DNA of 58,552 nucleotides, taken from assembly GCF_000739635.1 (NCBI RefSeq), contig NZ_BATQ01000140.1, positions 1 through 58,552 of the forward strand, read 5' to 3'. The stretch's first letter is position 1; each line of letters opens with the position of its first letter. The notes under the pieces were generated by a model. That model did not search any database. It had not been told where the DNA came from and saw only the letters and a list, made by a program, of their open reading frames with translations. The translations under genes were made by a program, and so were the position numbers. Source of the DNA: Verrucomicrobium sp. BvORR034. Lineage in GTDB: Bacteria > Verrucomicrobiota > Verrucomicrobiia > Verrucomicrobiales > Verrucomicrobiaceae. Below, piece by piece: positions 18,026 to 25,886 of this stretch.

Positions 18026-18494
18026 TGAAGCTGACTTACTCATGAGCGCAGGGCACCAACCGCCCCTTTTCACAAAACAGGGCACCCTTGTTCATGCAGA
18101 GAGTCATGATGGACTCCTGCCCCGCCCCAGTTCAATCTTGGGCCCCGAGACATTCCGAGGGTACCTGATGTTGATAAACCATGACGTGATGGTTCGGAGG
18201 CACAACTTGGAAGCGGTTGGGGCGGCATGATTTGCAATCCTTCCCGATCTCAAGGCAGCCAATGTCCACCCGCCATGGGCCAGGCCAGTGGACGATGGAA
18301 TGTGGCGACTTCCATGGTGGAAGCAGGGGGTGTTGGCGACTCGAACCGTGTCGCCACCGAGGGGTTGCTCCGTTCGGAAGAAGCGGCCAAGGAAGACGCC
18401 GAACGTTGCATGCGGCGACAACTGCACTTTTAATCGGGAGTCCCAGCTACTCCTGAAACCCTTCCAGAACACGAGTCATAACTCGTTCATTCTG
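18026..18494. other. gap of about 470 bp without a supported gene
   Basis: Short open frames exist on both strands, but none has a credible start, composition or domain. It may hold decayed coding sequence. It ends next to tRNA-Gly. Confidence 0.4.
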
Positions 18495-18568
18495 TGGAGC
18501 GGGCGATGAGAATCGAACTCACGTATCAAGCTTGGGAAGCTCGTGTTCTACCATTGAACTACGCCCGC
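18495..18568 (-). tRNA. tRNA-Gly(CCC)
   Basis: The minus strand folds as a full cloverleaf: acceptor GCGGGCG with CGCCCGC, a D arm with GTTC...GAAC, anticodon stem CGAGC/GCTTG with loop TTCCCAA (anticodon CCC, reading GGG), and a T arm GTGAG-TTCGATT-CTCAT with one G-T pair. The 3' CCA is encoded (18495-18497). Confidence 0.92.
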
Positions 18569-18828
18569 ATTCGCACAGCGACACCATCTCTGGCACCTGC
18601 GTGGGAGGGATTCTGCCCGCCAGGCTAGAATTGTCAAACCAAAAGAAAGAGGAGAGGCACCAGATAAGGGAATTCCCGCTGCCGACCCGAAAATGCACCC
18701 CATCTCCCCACCCTGCATCCGCCGTACTATCGGTTTGCGGAACTGGTCGTCACCGCTTCTACCATTCATCCATTCTCATTTGCAATTTTTCATTCCGAAT
18801 TCCTAATTCCCCATTCTGCATTTACCCC

Positions 18829-19692
18829 ATGTCCGCTCCTGCTCCCGCCTCCCTGCCTGTCGCAGCCAGCCCCGCTGACACTTCAGCCACTGAATACAAG
18901 AAGCAGCACGCGCTCGGCAGTCTCCCTCTGCTGGCGTACGATCGCACCCATCGCATCAAGCCCGCCGCCACGCCTCTGGGCCAGAAGCTGGAGGCCCTGC
19001 AGGACTGGGTGGAAGACGTCATCGCCCGCTTCTCGCCCTTGGGAGATCCCCCGGTGTACAGCAACAAGCACTTCCCCTGGGTGGACGACGTGGAGGCCGA
19101 CTGGCAGAGCGTTCGTGCCGAGCTGGACCAAGTCATGAAGTTTCGCGACGCCATGCCCAGCTTCCAGGACATCATGAAGGAAGTGGGCGATATCCAGACG
19201 GACGACAACTGGAAGACCTTTTTCCTCAAGGCTGTGGGCATGGACTGTGGCGAGAACTCCGCCCGCTGCCCGGAGACGATGAAGCTCCTGGACAAAATCC
19301 CCGGGCTCACCACTGCCTTCTTCAGCATCCTTTCCCCCGGTAAACATATCCCCTCCCACCGTGGCGCGTGGGCTGGAGTGCTGCGCCTGCACGTGGGGCT
19401 GCTCGTCCCCGAACCTCGCGAGCAATGCCGCATTCGCATCGCCAATCAGATTCACACCTGGCAGGAAGGCAAGTGCCTCATCTTTGACGACACGTGGAAC
19501 CACGAAGTCTGGAACGATACCGACGGGTATCGTGTTGTCCTTTTCATCGACTTCGAGCGCCCCCTCAAGTGGCCGCTCAGCTGGCTCAACCACCTCATCA
19601 TGAATCTCGCCCCCCTCGCCCCCTTCCTCCGTGAAGCAAAGGGTAAACAGAAGGCTTGGGAAAAGAAGATGTGGGGTGGGAAAGGTGCTTAG
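18829..19692 (+). CDS. aspartyl/asparaginyl beta-hydroxylase family protein
   Basis: 287 aa from ATG 18829; the frame is open into the tRNA, so the start was chosen by composition. Residues about 150-270 match the Fe(II)/2-oxoglutarate Asp_Arg hydroxylase domain: the first metal-site motif lies in HIPSHRGAWAGVLRLHVGL, and the distal block WQEGKCLIFDDTWNHEVWND ends with RVVLFIDFERP. The His in WNHEV and the early His of HIPSHRG are the expected metal ligands. The C-terminal tail is basic (KGKQKAWEKK). Related enzymes hydroxylate lipid A or peptide substrates. The substrate here is unknown. The stop TAG falls in a tandem repeat. Confidence 0.85.
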   Translation: MSAPAPASLPVAASPADTSATEYKKQHALGSLPLLAYDRTHRIKPAATPLGQKLEALQDWVEDVIARFSPLGDPPVYSNKHFPWVDDVEADWQSVRAELDQVMKFRDAMPSFQDIMKEVGDIQTDDNWKTFFLKAVGMDCGENSARCPETMKLLDKIPGLTTAFFSILSPGKHIPSHRGAWAGVLRLHVGLLVPEPREQCRIRIANQIHTWQEGKCLIFDDTWNHEVWNDTDGYRVVLFIDFERPLKWPLSWLNHLIMNLAPLAPFLREAKGKQKAWEKKMWGGKGA

Positions 19693-19716
19693 TGCTTGGT
19701 GCTTGGTGCTTGGTGC
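19684..19716 (+). repeat. GTGCTTG tandem repeat
   Basis: A 7-nt unit (GTGCTTA once, GTGCTTG three times, then GTGCGG) begins in the last codons of the hydroxylase gene. The TAG stop (19690-19692) arises inside the first unit. Confidence 0.8.
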
Positions 19717-19755
19717 GGCTGCTTGAACTTTGAAGTTCGGCGGGCGCACCGTCTG

Positions 19756-20193
19756 TTACTCGGTCGCACCATCCCCGCCGCCGGCCGCCACCCGGGTTTT
19801 CGTACGGCCTTTGACCTTGAACTGCCGGTCGTAGATCAGCACCTCCCCCGCATGGTCTTCAGTGTTCTGGATCAGCGACGAGCCCATTTGCAGCTTGAAG
19901 TTGTTTCCTATCTCAATCCGGTCCCCCAGCACCAACGCCCGGCCGGCGCGAAAGGACATACTGCCCGCCGGCTCGCCTCCATTTAGCCTGACGCCCGTCA
20001 CATCGACCAGGCTTCCGTCCGCGTTCACACCCTGGTACTCCAGCTTCCAGCGCGCCCCGCCTATCTGCACCTCCCTCACCCCCTCTGTCTTTGCCTCGTG
20101 GGGTACCGCCGGCTTCCCCTCCGCCCAGACCGGGGTCAAATTTGCAGCGGTCAGGACACAACCCATCAGCATACATGGAAGGAGTACTTTCAT
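19756..20193 (-). CDS. small secreted protein, unknown function
   Basis: 145 aa from ATG 20193; the frame is open to 20220, but this start gives the signal peptide MKVLLPCMLMGCVLTA...VWAEG. The mature part contains two repeats of a beta-strand type (VREVQIGGARWKLEYQGV and GEVLIYDRQFKVKGRT), and the C-terminus is Gly/Asp rich. No family was recognised. Confidence 0.55.
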   Translation of the reverse strand: MKVLLPCMLMGCVLTAANLTPVWAEGKPAVPHEAKTEGVREVQIGGARWKLEYQGVNADGSLVDVTGVRLNGGEPAGSMSFRAGRALVLGDRIEIGNNFKLQMGSSLIQNTEDHAGEVLIYDRQFKVKGRTKTRVAAGGGDGATE

Positions 20194-20385
20194 GCCGCTC
20201 AGGCTAATTCCGCTCCACAATCCAGCAACAAAAATAATATCACCCCCCCAGCCCGCTCCTGCCCGGAACCATTAGACAAGCCGTCCCGCGCCCGCCTTCA
20301 GACCCCGTTGCTTTTCTCCATTTCACACCCATCATTCCCCACCCGCCCCTTTCCCAAAAAGGTTTCCCCCTAAAAAGACCGCCCG

Positions 20386-21003
20386 ATGTCCCCAGACTCG
20401 CCCCCTCCGCTCCCCCAGCCAAAGTCGCCACCGGACTTACCCGCTCCACACACCGTCGCGGCCACAGCCACAACCACGCCGCCCGCAGCCGCCCCCCGCC
20501 CTCCCAGGGCACTGCTGGCATTCGGGATCATGAATCTGTGCTTCGCGGTTTCTGGCATCGGCTCCAGCCTCTTCCCCATCATCAGCTCGGGTCAGAATCC
20601 TGTATCAGGAACGCCGGGAACCTCGGCACATCTGTGGCTCTTCGGCATCGGCACCCTTGTGGTCGCGTTACAAATTGTCGCCTCTATCGGCCTCATCCGG
20701 CTGCGGGAATGGGCGCGGCAGACCACTGTCGTTCTCGCCAGCCTGCAATTCCTTGTTTGCACCGGCGGCATTGCCGTGATCACCGGCATCCTCCCTCTGC
20801 CAGGAGGCCCACAGGCATCCGCTCCCGTGACTTCCACAGATCCTTCCATTCAGGGAAAGCTGGAGATTCTGAATGCTGTCTTCGGCACCTTGGGAGCCAT
20901 TTTCAAGGTTGTCCTGCTCACGCTCTTCACTCTATCTCTCACTTACAGTCTCCTGCAGATCATCCTCCTCACCCGCCCCCGCGCTCGCCAGGCCTGCCAG
21001 TAG
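20386..21003 (+). CDS. four-helix membrane protein (tandem paralog 1)
   Basis: 205 aa. A Pro/Ala-rich cytoplasmic lead of about 40 residues (APHTVAATATTTPPAA) precedes four membrane segments near 43-66, 85-107, 113-137 and 170-195. The second is followed by RLREWARQ, a basic loop found again in the next gene as RGREWARK, and the overall helix spacing is the same. No known domain. It lies 23 bp upstream of its paralog. Confidence 0.65.
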   Translation: MSPDSPPPLPQPKSPPDLPAPHTVAATATTTPPAAAPRPPRALLAFGIMNLCFAVSGIGSSLFPIISSGQNPVSGTPGTSAHLWLFGIGTLVVALQIVASIGLIRLREWARQTTVVLASLQFLVCTGGIAVITGILPLPGGPQASAPVTSTDPSIQGKLEILNAVFGTLGAIFKVVLLTLFTLSLTYSLLQIILLTRPRARQACQ

Positions 21004-21026
21004 AACACTCTCACCTCCCATTCCCC

Positions 21027-21566
21027 ATGCAACCTCCTACTCTCCCCATCCAGAAGCCGAAGACACTCCTCGTCATCGGCATCCTCAATCTGGCCTTTGC
21101 CGCGTTTGGCATCTTCGGCCTTCTTTCCAGCATCATGATGCTGGTCAAGCCGGAGATGTACCCCGGCAATCCCGTGCCGGCCATTCTGCAAAATGACGCC
21201 ACTTACGCCGCCTACTACAAGGTCCTCATGGGCTTTTCGTTAGTCCTCATTCCTGTGCAACTGGCTTCTGCCATCGGCCTCATCCGCGGACGCGAATGGG
21301 CGCGCAAACTCACCCTGGTTCTGGCCGTCCTCGCCGTGGTGGTGGCCACCGTGAACGGATGGGTCAGTCACACGCATCTGTCCGGCCCGGTCATGGTTGA
21401 GGCGATGAAAGGTGCCGGTGGCGACGCCACTACACAAAAGATCATGGAAGTGACCATGACCATCTCCCTGATCATCGGCCTCATCGTCTCCGCTGCCTGG
21501 GCCATCGTCCAGTTCGCGTTGCTGTGCCGCGCCAAGGTGCGGGCTTATTGCAAGATGGCGAAGTAG
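21027..21566 (+). CDS. four-helix membrane protein (tandem paralog 2)
   Basis: 179 aa from ATG 21027; the frame open from 20538 is an extension through the previous gene and is rejected. It is similar to the preceding gene in its first helix (LLVIGILNLAFAAFGI against LLAFGIMNLCFAVSGI), in LASAIGLIRGREWARK, and in four helices at matching distances. It lacks the Pro-rich N-terminal lead. Likely a tandem duplicate cotranscribed with its partner. Confidence 0.65.
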   Translation: MQPPTLPIQKPKTLLVIGILNLAFAAFGIFGLLSSIMMLVKPEMYPGNPVPAILQNDATYAAYYKVLMGFSLVLIPVQLASAIGLIRGREWARKLTLVLAVLAVVVATVNGWVSHTHLSGPVMVEAMKGAGGDATTQKIMEVTMTISLIIGLIVSAAWAIVQFALLCRAKVRAYCKMAK

Positions 21567-21639
21567 CTCGGTTCTGGGTTCTCAAAGCTTCGAACCACCA
21601 GTCCCACCAAGGGTTCGATCTACTCCTCACATTCTTCGG

Positions 21640-21672
21640 CGCGAAGCGTCTTGGAGTGCTGGTGGCTTGACA
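21640..21672 (-). repeat. dispersed repeat, copy 2
   Basis: The minus strand reads TGTCAAGCCACC, three spacer bases, then ACTCCAAGACGCTTCGCGC, the same blocks as at 3541-3577. On the plus strand GGCGC-GAA-GCGTC again makes a GNA triloop hairpin with one G-T pair. Confidence 0.75.
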
Positions 21673-21794
21673 CAGCCTTCGCCTGCCGACGTCAATTTCC
21701 TTAACCCTTCCGACTCCAGCAGATCGTTGAGATTCATTCGGCACCGAAGGCCAGCCATGATGAGTTCCCCCTGCGGAAAGAGCAGCTGGAGCTC

Positions 21795-22682
21795 TCAACC
21801 CACCAGTCCTGCCCACAATTTGTGAATTGGGGCCCGACTCAGACCGGAGAACTGAGCATCCCCCACTTCGATCACCCTCCATTCACCTGTCTCCAGCTGT
21901 CCCACGTCGACGGCCACATACGGTACTGCCAGCCTTTGGGACACCTCCAGGGCCAAGTCTGTGACTGCCGCACCCTCTGATTCTGCAAGCCCGGCGAGAT
22001 CATCATCCCCTTCCCAGTAGTACCCCATGGCCAGCACCTGCTCACGATAGACAAACACCCGGTACTCCCGCCCCAACGGAAATCCACCTGGGCCCACCCG
22101 ACCATGCCTCAGCTTCATCAGCCTCCGAATGATGACCCGCCCGAGCGACTTTCGCCGATTCTTCAAAACCCGGCTCACAATCTCCCGCAGTTCCGCTGCA
22201 TCCTTGGCCACACAGGCCGCCAAGCCTTTGGCTTTCAGTGACTGTACCGTCCCTTTCACGAACACAGGATACCCCAATTGAGCCGCTGCCGCCTCACAGG
22301 CCCCTGCGTCCGCCTCGTCCACACAGACACTCTCTGCCGTGAGATCTGCCAGTAGGGGATAGAACCGATCAAACTCCTCAGCTCTTCGGAACTCGTCGGG
22401 CGAATTCACAAGGCGGATATTCTTCCGCAATGCGGCGTCATAGACCGACCCGTAGTGTTCTGGCAGAGGAATGTATCCAATCCACACTGCTGGCACCGGA
22501 TCCGGACCGGCCTGTACGGGCACATGCCACAGCGCATCATCTGCCGTCACCCCCTCCGGCAACTCCTGTGGAATGTGATAGATCCTGCAACCCGCGATCC
22601 GCGCGGCTTCCGTGGCCCGATGGAGATCCCTCAAGCTCGCGCTATCAGGCAGCTGAGGGGAATATTCGCTGAGAGCAATCAT
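21795..22682 (-). CDS. ATP-grasp domain protein
   Basis: 295 aa from ATG 22682, which has a good SD-like GAGGTG six bases upstream; an upstream GTG at 22691 is possible. The pattern fits an ATP-grasp fold: an N-terminal Rossmann-like part, then FVKGTVQSLKAKG (lysine of the nucleotide site, about residue 145-158), a Glu/Asp-rich region, and EWRVIEVGDAQFSG near the C-terminus as the metal-binding strand. It is unlike a complete ligase of known pathway, and the substrate cannot be told. It is about 265 bp from purT, also an ATP-grasp enzyme, on the same strand. Confidence 0.75.
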   Translation of the reverse strand: MIALSEYSPQLPDSASLRDLHRATEAARIAGCRIYHIPQELPEGVTADDALWHVPVQAGPDPVPAVWIGYIPLPEHYGSVYDAALRKNIRLVNSPDEFRRAEEFDRFYPLLADLTAESVCVDEADAGACEAAAAQLGYPVFVKGTVQSLKAKGLAACVAKDAAELREIVSRVLKNRRKSLGRVIIRRLMKLRHGRVGPGGFPLGREYRVFVYREQVLAMGYYWEGDDDLAGLAESEGAAVTDLALEVSQRLAVPYVAVDVGQLETGEWRVIEVGDAQFSGLSRAPIHKLWAGLVG

Positions 22683-22947
22683 GAAACCCACCTCAATACT
22701 CGATGTTCAACGATGCCGATTTGTCGCGTGACATGCACCTGAATTTTGCAGCGACATTGACCTTCATGATCCTCCATTGGAGCGGGAATTTCTGGAAGGT
22801 TAGCGGGTCGTGAGCCGACCATTCCAACGCCGCAGCCCCTTTTCCCCCGACTACTGAAGACTCCGTCGCGCACGCCGGATTAACCGACGAAGCGTTAGCA
22901 ATTCACTTGCTTGTGCACTCTTCAATCAACGGCGGCGCACATCCCAC
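22683..22947. other. intergenic, nothing recognised
   Basis: 265 bp between purT and the ATP-grasp gene, both on the minus strand. No hairpin, repeat or credible small gene was seen. Confidence 0.4.
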
Positions 22948-24135
22948 TCAGAGCCTCACATCCACAGCCCCCGCCGCATTGCGAGCTTTCTCGCGTGCAG
23001 CCTCAATGCTCTCCGCCCGAGCCGCCACCACGCCCATGCGACGCTTGCCTTTGACCTCGGGTTTGCCAAAGAGCCGCAGAGCCGTATCCGGCTCACTCAG
23101 CGCTGCCGTGAGATTGCCGAACTGGACGTTCTGCGAATGCCCTTCCACCAAGATCACTGCGGAGGCGCTGGGGCCGTGCTGGGCAATGTTGGGGATCGGC
23201 AACCCGAGAATCGCACGCGCATGCAGCGCGAACTCACTGAGGTCCTGAGAAATAATCGTCACCAATCCCGTGTCATGCGGCCGCGGGGAGACCTCGCTGA
23301 ACCACACCACATCATCCTTCACAAAAAGCTCCACACCGAAGAGCCCCCATCCACCCAGGGCGGTGGTGATGGCCTCGGCGATGCGCTTGGACTCCGCCAG
23401 CGCTGTTGCCGTCATCGGCTGCGGCTGCCAGCTTTCGCGATAGTCCCCGTCGATCTGCAAGTGCCCGATCGGCTCGCAGAAGGACGTGCCGCCGGCATGG
23501 CGCACCGTCAGCATGGTTATTTCATAGTCGAAGTCCACAAAGCCTTCCACGATCACCTTGCCCTTGCCAGCCCGACCGCCCTCCTGCGCGTACTTCCAGG
23601 AATAGGCCAGATCGCCCTCACTGCGCACCACGCTCTGCCCTTTGCCGGAGCTGCTCATGATCGGCTTCACCACGCAGGGCATCCCGATCTCTGCCACTGC
23701 CGCACGGAATTCTTCTTCCGTCGCGGCAAACTTGTACGGCGAAGAACGGAGCCCCAGCTCTTCCGTCGCCAGGCGACGGATGCCTTCCCGATTCATCGTC
23801 AGCTTCGCCGCCCGCGCCGTCGGCACCACCTTGTAACCCTCCGCCTCCAGCTCGACCAAAACATCCGTGGCAATCGCCTCCACCTCAGGCACGATCAAAT
23901 TCGGCTTCTCCGCCACCAGCACTGCCCGCAGCGCCTCCGCGTCCAGCATGGAGACGACGTGCGCCCGATCAGCTACCTGCATGGCAGGAGCATTTTCATA
24001 AGAATCCACGGCGATCACCTCACACCCGAACCGTTGCAGCTCAATCACCACCTCCTTGCCCAGCTCTCCAGAGCCAAGCATGAGAACACGGATTGCCGAA
24101 GATGTGAAGGGGGTGCCGATGGACGGGGAGGACAT
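22948..24135 (-). CDS. purT: formate-dependent phosphoribosylglycinamide formyltransferase
   Basis: 395 aa (E. coli PurT 392). It makes formyl-GAR from GAR, formate and ATP in purine synthesis. Seen: N-terminal nucleotide fold [50 protein letters not shown]-type ATP-grasp entry, [18 protein letters not shown] for ATP binding (about residues 150-170), then [17 protein letters not shown], and [14 protein letters not shown] near the C-terminus, all in the expected order. The start ATG is at 24135. It is the downstream partner of an Fe-S assembly run with 241 bp of repeat-filled spacing, so cotranscription is not clear. Confidence 0.92.
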   Translation of the reverse strand: MSSPSIGTPFTSSAIRVLMLGSGELGKEVVIELQRFGCEVIAVDSYENAPAMQVADRAHVVSMLDAEALRAVLVAEKPNLIVPEVEAIATDVLVELEAEGYKVVPTARAAKLTMNREGIRRLATEELGLRSSPYKFAATEEEFRAAVAEIGMPCVVKPIMSSSGKGQSVVRSEGDLAYSWKYAQEGGRAGKGKVIVEGFVDFDYEITMLTVRHAGGTSFCEPIGHLQIDGDYRESWQPQPMTATALAESKRIAEAITTALGGWGLFGVELFVKDDVVWFSEVSPRPHDTGLVTIISQDLSEFALHARAILGLPIPNIAQHGPSASAVILVEGHSQNVQFGNLTAALSEPDTALRLFGKPEVKGKRRMGVVAARAESIEAAREKARNAAGAVDVRL

Positions 24136-24376
24136 GGGAAAGAGAGAAAGAACTTGCTGGGTGAGATGGACGATGAGTGAAAAGTAAAAAGTGAAAAGTA
24201 AAAAGTAAAAAGTCGAGCGGCTTCCTGCGAAGGCACCCCTGGACTCAGCCTACCGCGGCCACGAAGTTTCCACCCCGTAGTCCTTGGCGCTAAAAACGAA
24301 AAGGGAGAGCCTGTGACTCAAGCTCCCCACTTTTCACTTTTTACTATCCACTTTTTACTCTTTTGGCGCTTCGCGC
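24136..24376. other. repeat-filled spacer between sufT and purT
   Basis: Contains two stretches of GTGAAAAGTAAAAAGT-type low-complexity repeat (24174-24213 and 24327-24361) and a GNA hairpin at the sufT stop. No gene. Confidence 0.6.
24174..24213 (+). repeat. GAAAAGTAAAAAGT repeat
   Basis: Units of GTGAAAAGTAAAAAGT and GTAAAAAGT in tandem. Similar runs lie at 24327-24361 (reverse) and 24998-25032, and a vestige at 27640-27670. Confidence 0.8.
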
Positions 24377-24377
24377 C
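24327..24377 (-). repeat. GNA hairpin plus GTAAAAAGT repeat at the sufT stop
   Basis: On the minus strand the sufT stop TAG runs into GGCGC-GAA-GCGCC (24377-24365), followed by AAAAGAGTAAAAAGTGG and GTAAAAAGTGAAAAGTGG. The hairpin resembles that of the 3622/5069/26529 family. It could also work as a terminator. Confidence 0.6.
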
Positions 24378-24934
24378 TAAATCATCCCCAGCTTCATTTT
24401 CCCCTCTTCGGAGATCATGCTCTGGTTCCATGGCGGATCCCAGACGAGTTCCACGGCGGCATCGTCCATGTGCTCGATGGTCATGATACGAGCTTGGGCG
24501 TCAGCTGCGATAGTGGGGCCCATGCCACAGCCGGGGGCGGTGAGGGTCATCTTCACCAAGGCCTTGGTCTTGCCCTCCTCGTCGTTGCTCACGGCACAAT
24601 CATACACCAGGCCCAGGTCCACGATGTTCACCGGAATTTCGGGGTCGTAGACTCCGCGGAGCTGCTGCCACACCTGCATCTCCAGATCGCTCGCATCGCC
24701 CGGAATGTTGGAGGAGCTCTGCGTTTCCTGCTTTTTGTCCTCCTCAGGGTCGATTCCCAGTGCATCGGCGTCTTTGGCCGAGATACGGGCCAATCCGTGG
24801 TCTGTCGCCACGGTATAGGTTCCGCCCAACGACTGCGTGATGATCACCCTTGTCCCCGCTGGCAGGCGGATGGCATCCCCACTCGGGATCTGGATGGCTT
24901 CTACTTCTCGATTCAGGTCTATGTCAGTGTGCAT
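24377..24934 (-). CDS. sufT: Fe-S cluster assembly protein SufT (MIP18/DUF59)
   Basis: 185 aa. The N-terminal half is a beta-rich domain (RLPAGTRVIITQSLGGTYTVATDHGLARI, residues 20-50), and the C-terminal half is a DUF59 domain: DPEIPVNIVDLGLVYD (about 98-113), VKMTLTAPGCGMGP (128-141) and WDPPWNQSMISEEGKMKLG at the end. This two-part architecture is that of SufT, an auxiliary factor for Fe-S cluster maturation. The catalytic-type Cys in TAPGCGMG is present. It is downstream of an NifU-like scaffold and a rhodanese-like gene on the same strand, which fits an assembly set. Confidence 0.85.
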   Translation of the reverse strand: MHTDIDLNREVEAIQIPSGDAIRLPAGTRVIITQSLGGTYTVATDHGLARISAKDADALGIDPEEDKKQETQSSSNIPGDASDLEMQVWQQLRGVYDPEIPVNIVDLGLVYDCAVSNDEEGKTKALVKMTLTAPGCGMGPTIAADAQARIMTIEHMDDAAVELVWDPPWNQSMISEEGKMKLGMI

Positions 24935-24997
24935 GGCAGTGGAGGGAGGGGAAAGAAAGGGGTGGCGTCAGGCTGCTTGGCTCTAAGAAGCTGCGAA

Positions 24998-25032
24998 CCA
25001 GTGAAAAGTAAAAAGTAAAAGGTGAAAAGTAG
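24998..25032 (+). repeat. GAAAAGTAAAAAGT repeat
   Basis: Tandem GTGAAAAGTAAAAAGTAAAA and GGTGAAAAGTAGG. See 24174-24213. Confidence 0.75.
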
Positions 25033-25170
25033 GGGCAGAGCTCCTGCCCGGGGTTGCCGGGGCAGCCTGCTCGGACAGCTCGAGTTCAGAAAAAGGGTAC
25101 GCGGGCGGCAGTAGAACGGTCGTCGTGCGAATGTCCGCAGCCAGCTTGGGGAGCAGAAGCGGTCGCGCGT

Positions 25171-25189
25171 GGCAAGCGGGGCGCTTGCC
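25171..25189. other. perfect palindromic hairpin
   Basis: GGCAAGCG and CGCTTGCC flank a GGG loop. It sits in the spacer between the Fe-S genes. No T-run follows, so it is more a repeat remnant than a terminator. Confidence 0.4.
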
Positions 25190-25232
25190 CCACAACGTTC
25201 AGGGAAAAAACGTGACGGCTCGCCCAAGGCGA

Positions 25233-25739
25233 TTAGAACTTCACGATCTTGATCTTGGCAGCCTGCTTCTTCCCAGCCGCCGCCAATGCATCATGCAACG
25301 TGGGCGCGTGCTCCACAGGCGTTGTCGGTTGCAAGGAGGCCGCAGGTTGCGGTTGAGCGTTCGCTTTCCCCGCAGTCTCTGCTTCGAGGGCCGCCTTCAG
25401 CGCCCCTTCCACCATTTGACCGCAGTGGATCTTCATCGGCGGCAGGGGTCCGAGCGGCTTGGAGAGTTCTTCAGCACTCAGATCAAGCGCCTCCTCCCGC
25501 GTCTTCCCCTTGATGAGCTGCGTGGCCAGGCTCGCCACTGCGATTGCCGTCTGGCAGCCGAAGCTCTGGAAGGTGGCCTTGTCGATGACCTTCTTGCCGT
25601 CCTGCTCCTTGTACTTGATCCACATGCGCACCATGTCCCCGCAATCCGGGCTGCCTACGGTGCCCACAGCATCCGCATCCGGGATCTCCCCTACATTCTG
25701 GGGATTGGCCAGGGCGTCCTGCAAAACTTCTTCGTTCAT
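25233..25739 (-). CDS. NifU/IscU-like iron-sulfur scaffold
   Basis: 168 aa from ATG 25739; an ATG at 25754 is also in frame. The IscU/NifU N-terminal-type domain shows its three cluster cysteines: Cys33 in SPDCGD, Cys62 in SFGCQT and Cys106 in KIHCGQM. The first carries the Asp two residues later (Asp35), the second follows the usual Q/G context, and His105 precedes the third. Length to the end of the domain is about 125 residues. The remaining 40 are a Pro/Gln-rich linker with a basic, Lys-rich end. It is probably a scaffold for cluster assembly, with the adjacent sufT and rhodanese-like genes on the same strand. Confidence 0.85.
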   Translation of the reverse strand: MNEEVLQDALANPQNVGEIPDADAVGTVGSPDCGDMVRMWIKYKEQDGKKVIDKATFQSFGCQTAIAVASLATQLIKGKTREEALDLSAEELSKPLGPLPPMKIHCGQMVEGALKAALEAETAGKANAQPQPAASLQPTTPVEHAPTLHDALAAAGKKQAAKIKIVKF

Positions 25740-25823
25740 AATATAAAAAGACAAAAGACGGGAAGACCAAAGACTGAAGACATGAACTTCACCACCGGCG
25801 ACCGAGCTATTCGTCCAGAAGGT

Positions 25824-25863
25824 CCAATCCTGTTAATCTCCTGAAAATCTTGTTAATCCTGTC
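25824..25863 (-). repeat. GATTAACAAGATT repeat, copy 2
   Basis: Three mismatches over 40 nt with the copy at 4922-4963. Next to it, 25749-25786, is an AGAC/GAAGAC-rich stretch like the tail of the GNA-hairpin repeats. Confidence 0.75.
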
Positions 25864-25886
25864 AAAACGATATCATCAGCCCCTGG

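Larger units (their letters stand above)
24935..25232. other. repeat-mosaic spacer
   Basis: About 300 bp between sufT and the NifU-like gene. It holds a GTGAAAAGTAAAAAGT repeat (24998-25032) and a mosaic of palindromes, including a perfect 8-bp stem GGCAAGCG (25171-25178) with CGCTTGCC (25182-25189). No gene. Confidence 0.6.

Noticed and set aside
18104-18472. Possible small gene between the calcium-repeat gene and the tRNA
   Set aside because: Frames on both strands look equally random and no family pattern is visible.
18532-18828. N-terminal extension of the hydroxylase gene
   Set aside because: It begins inside the tRNA-Gly gene and looks non-coding.
20538-21026. N-terminal extension of the second membrane paralog
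   Set aside because: It would run through the first paralog in another frame; the true start at 21027 gives an N-terminus that lines up with the first gene.
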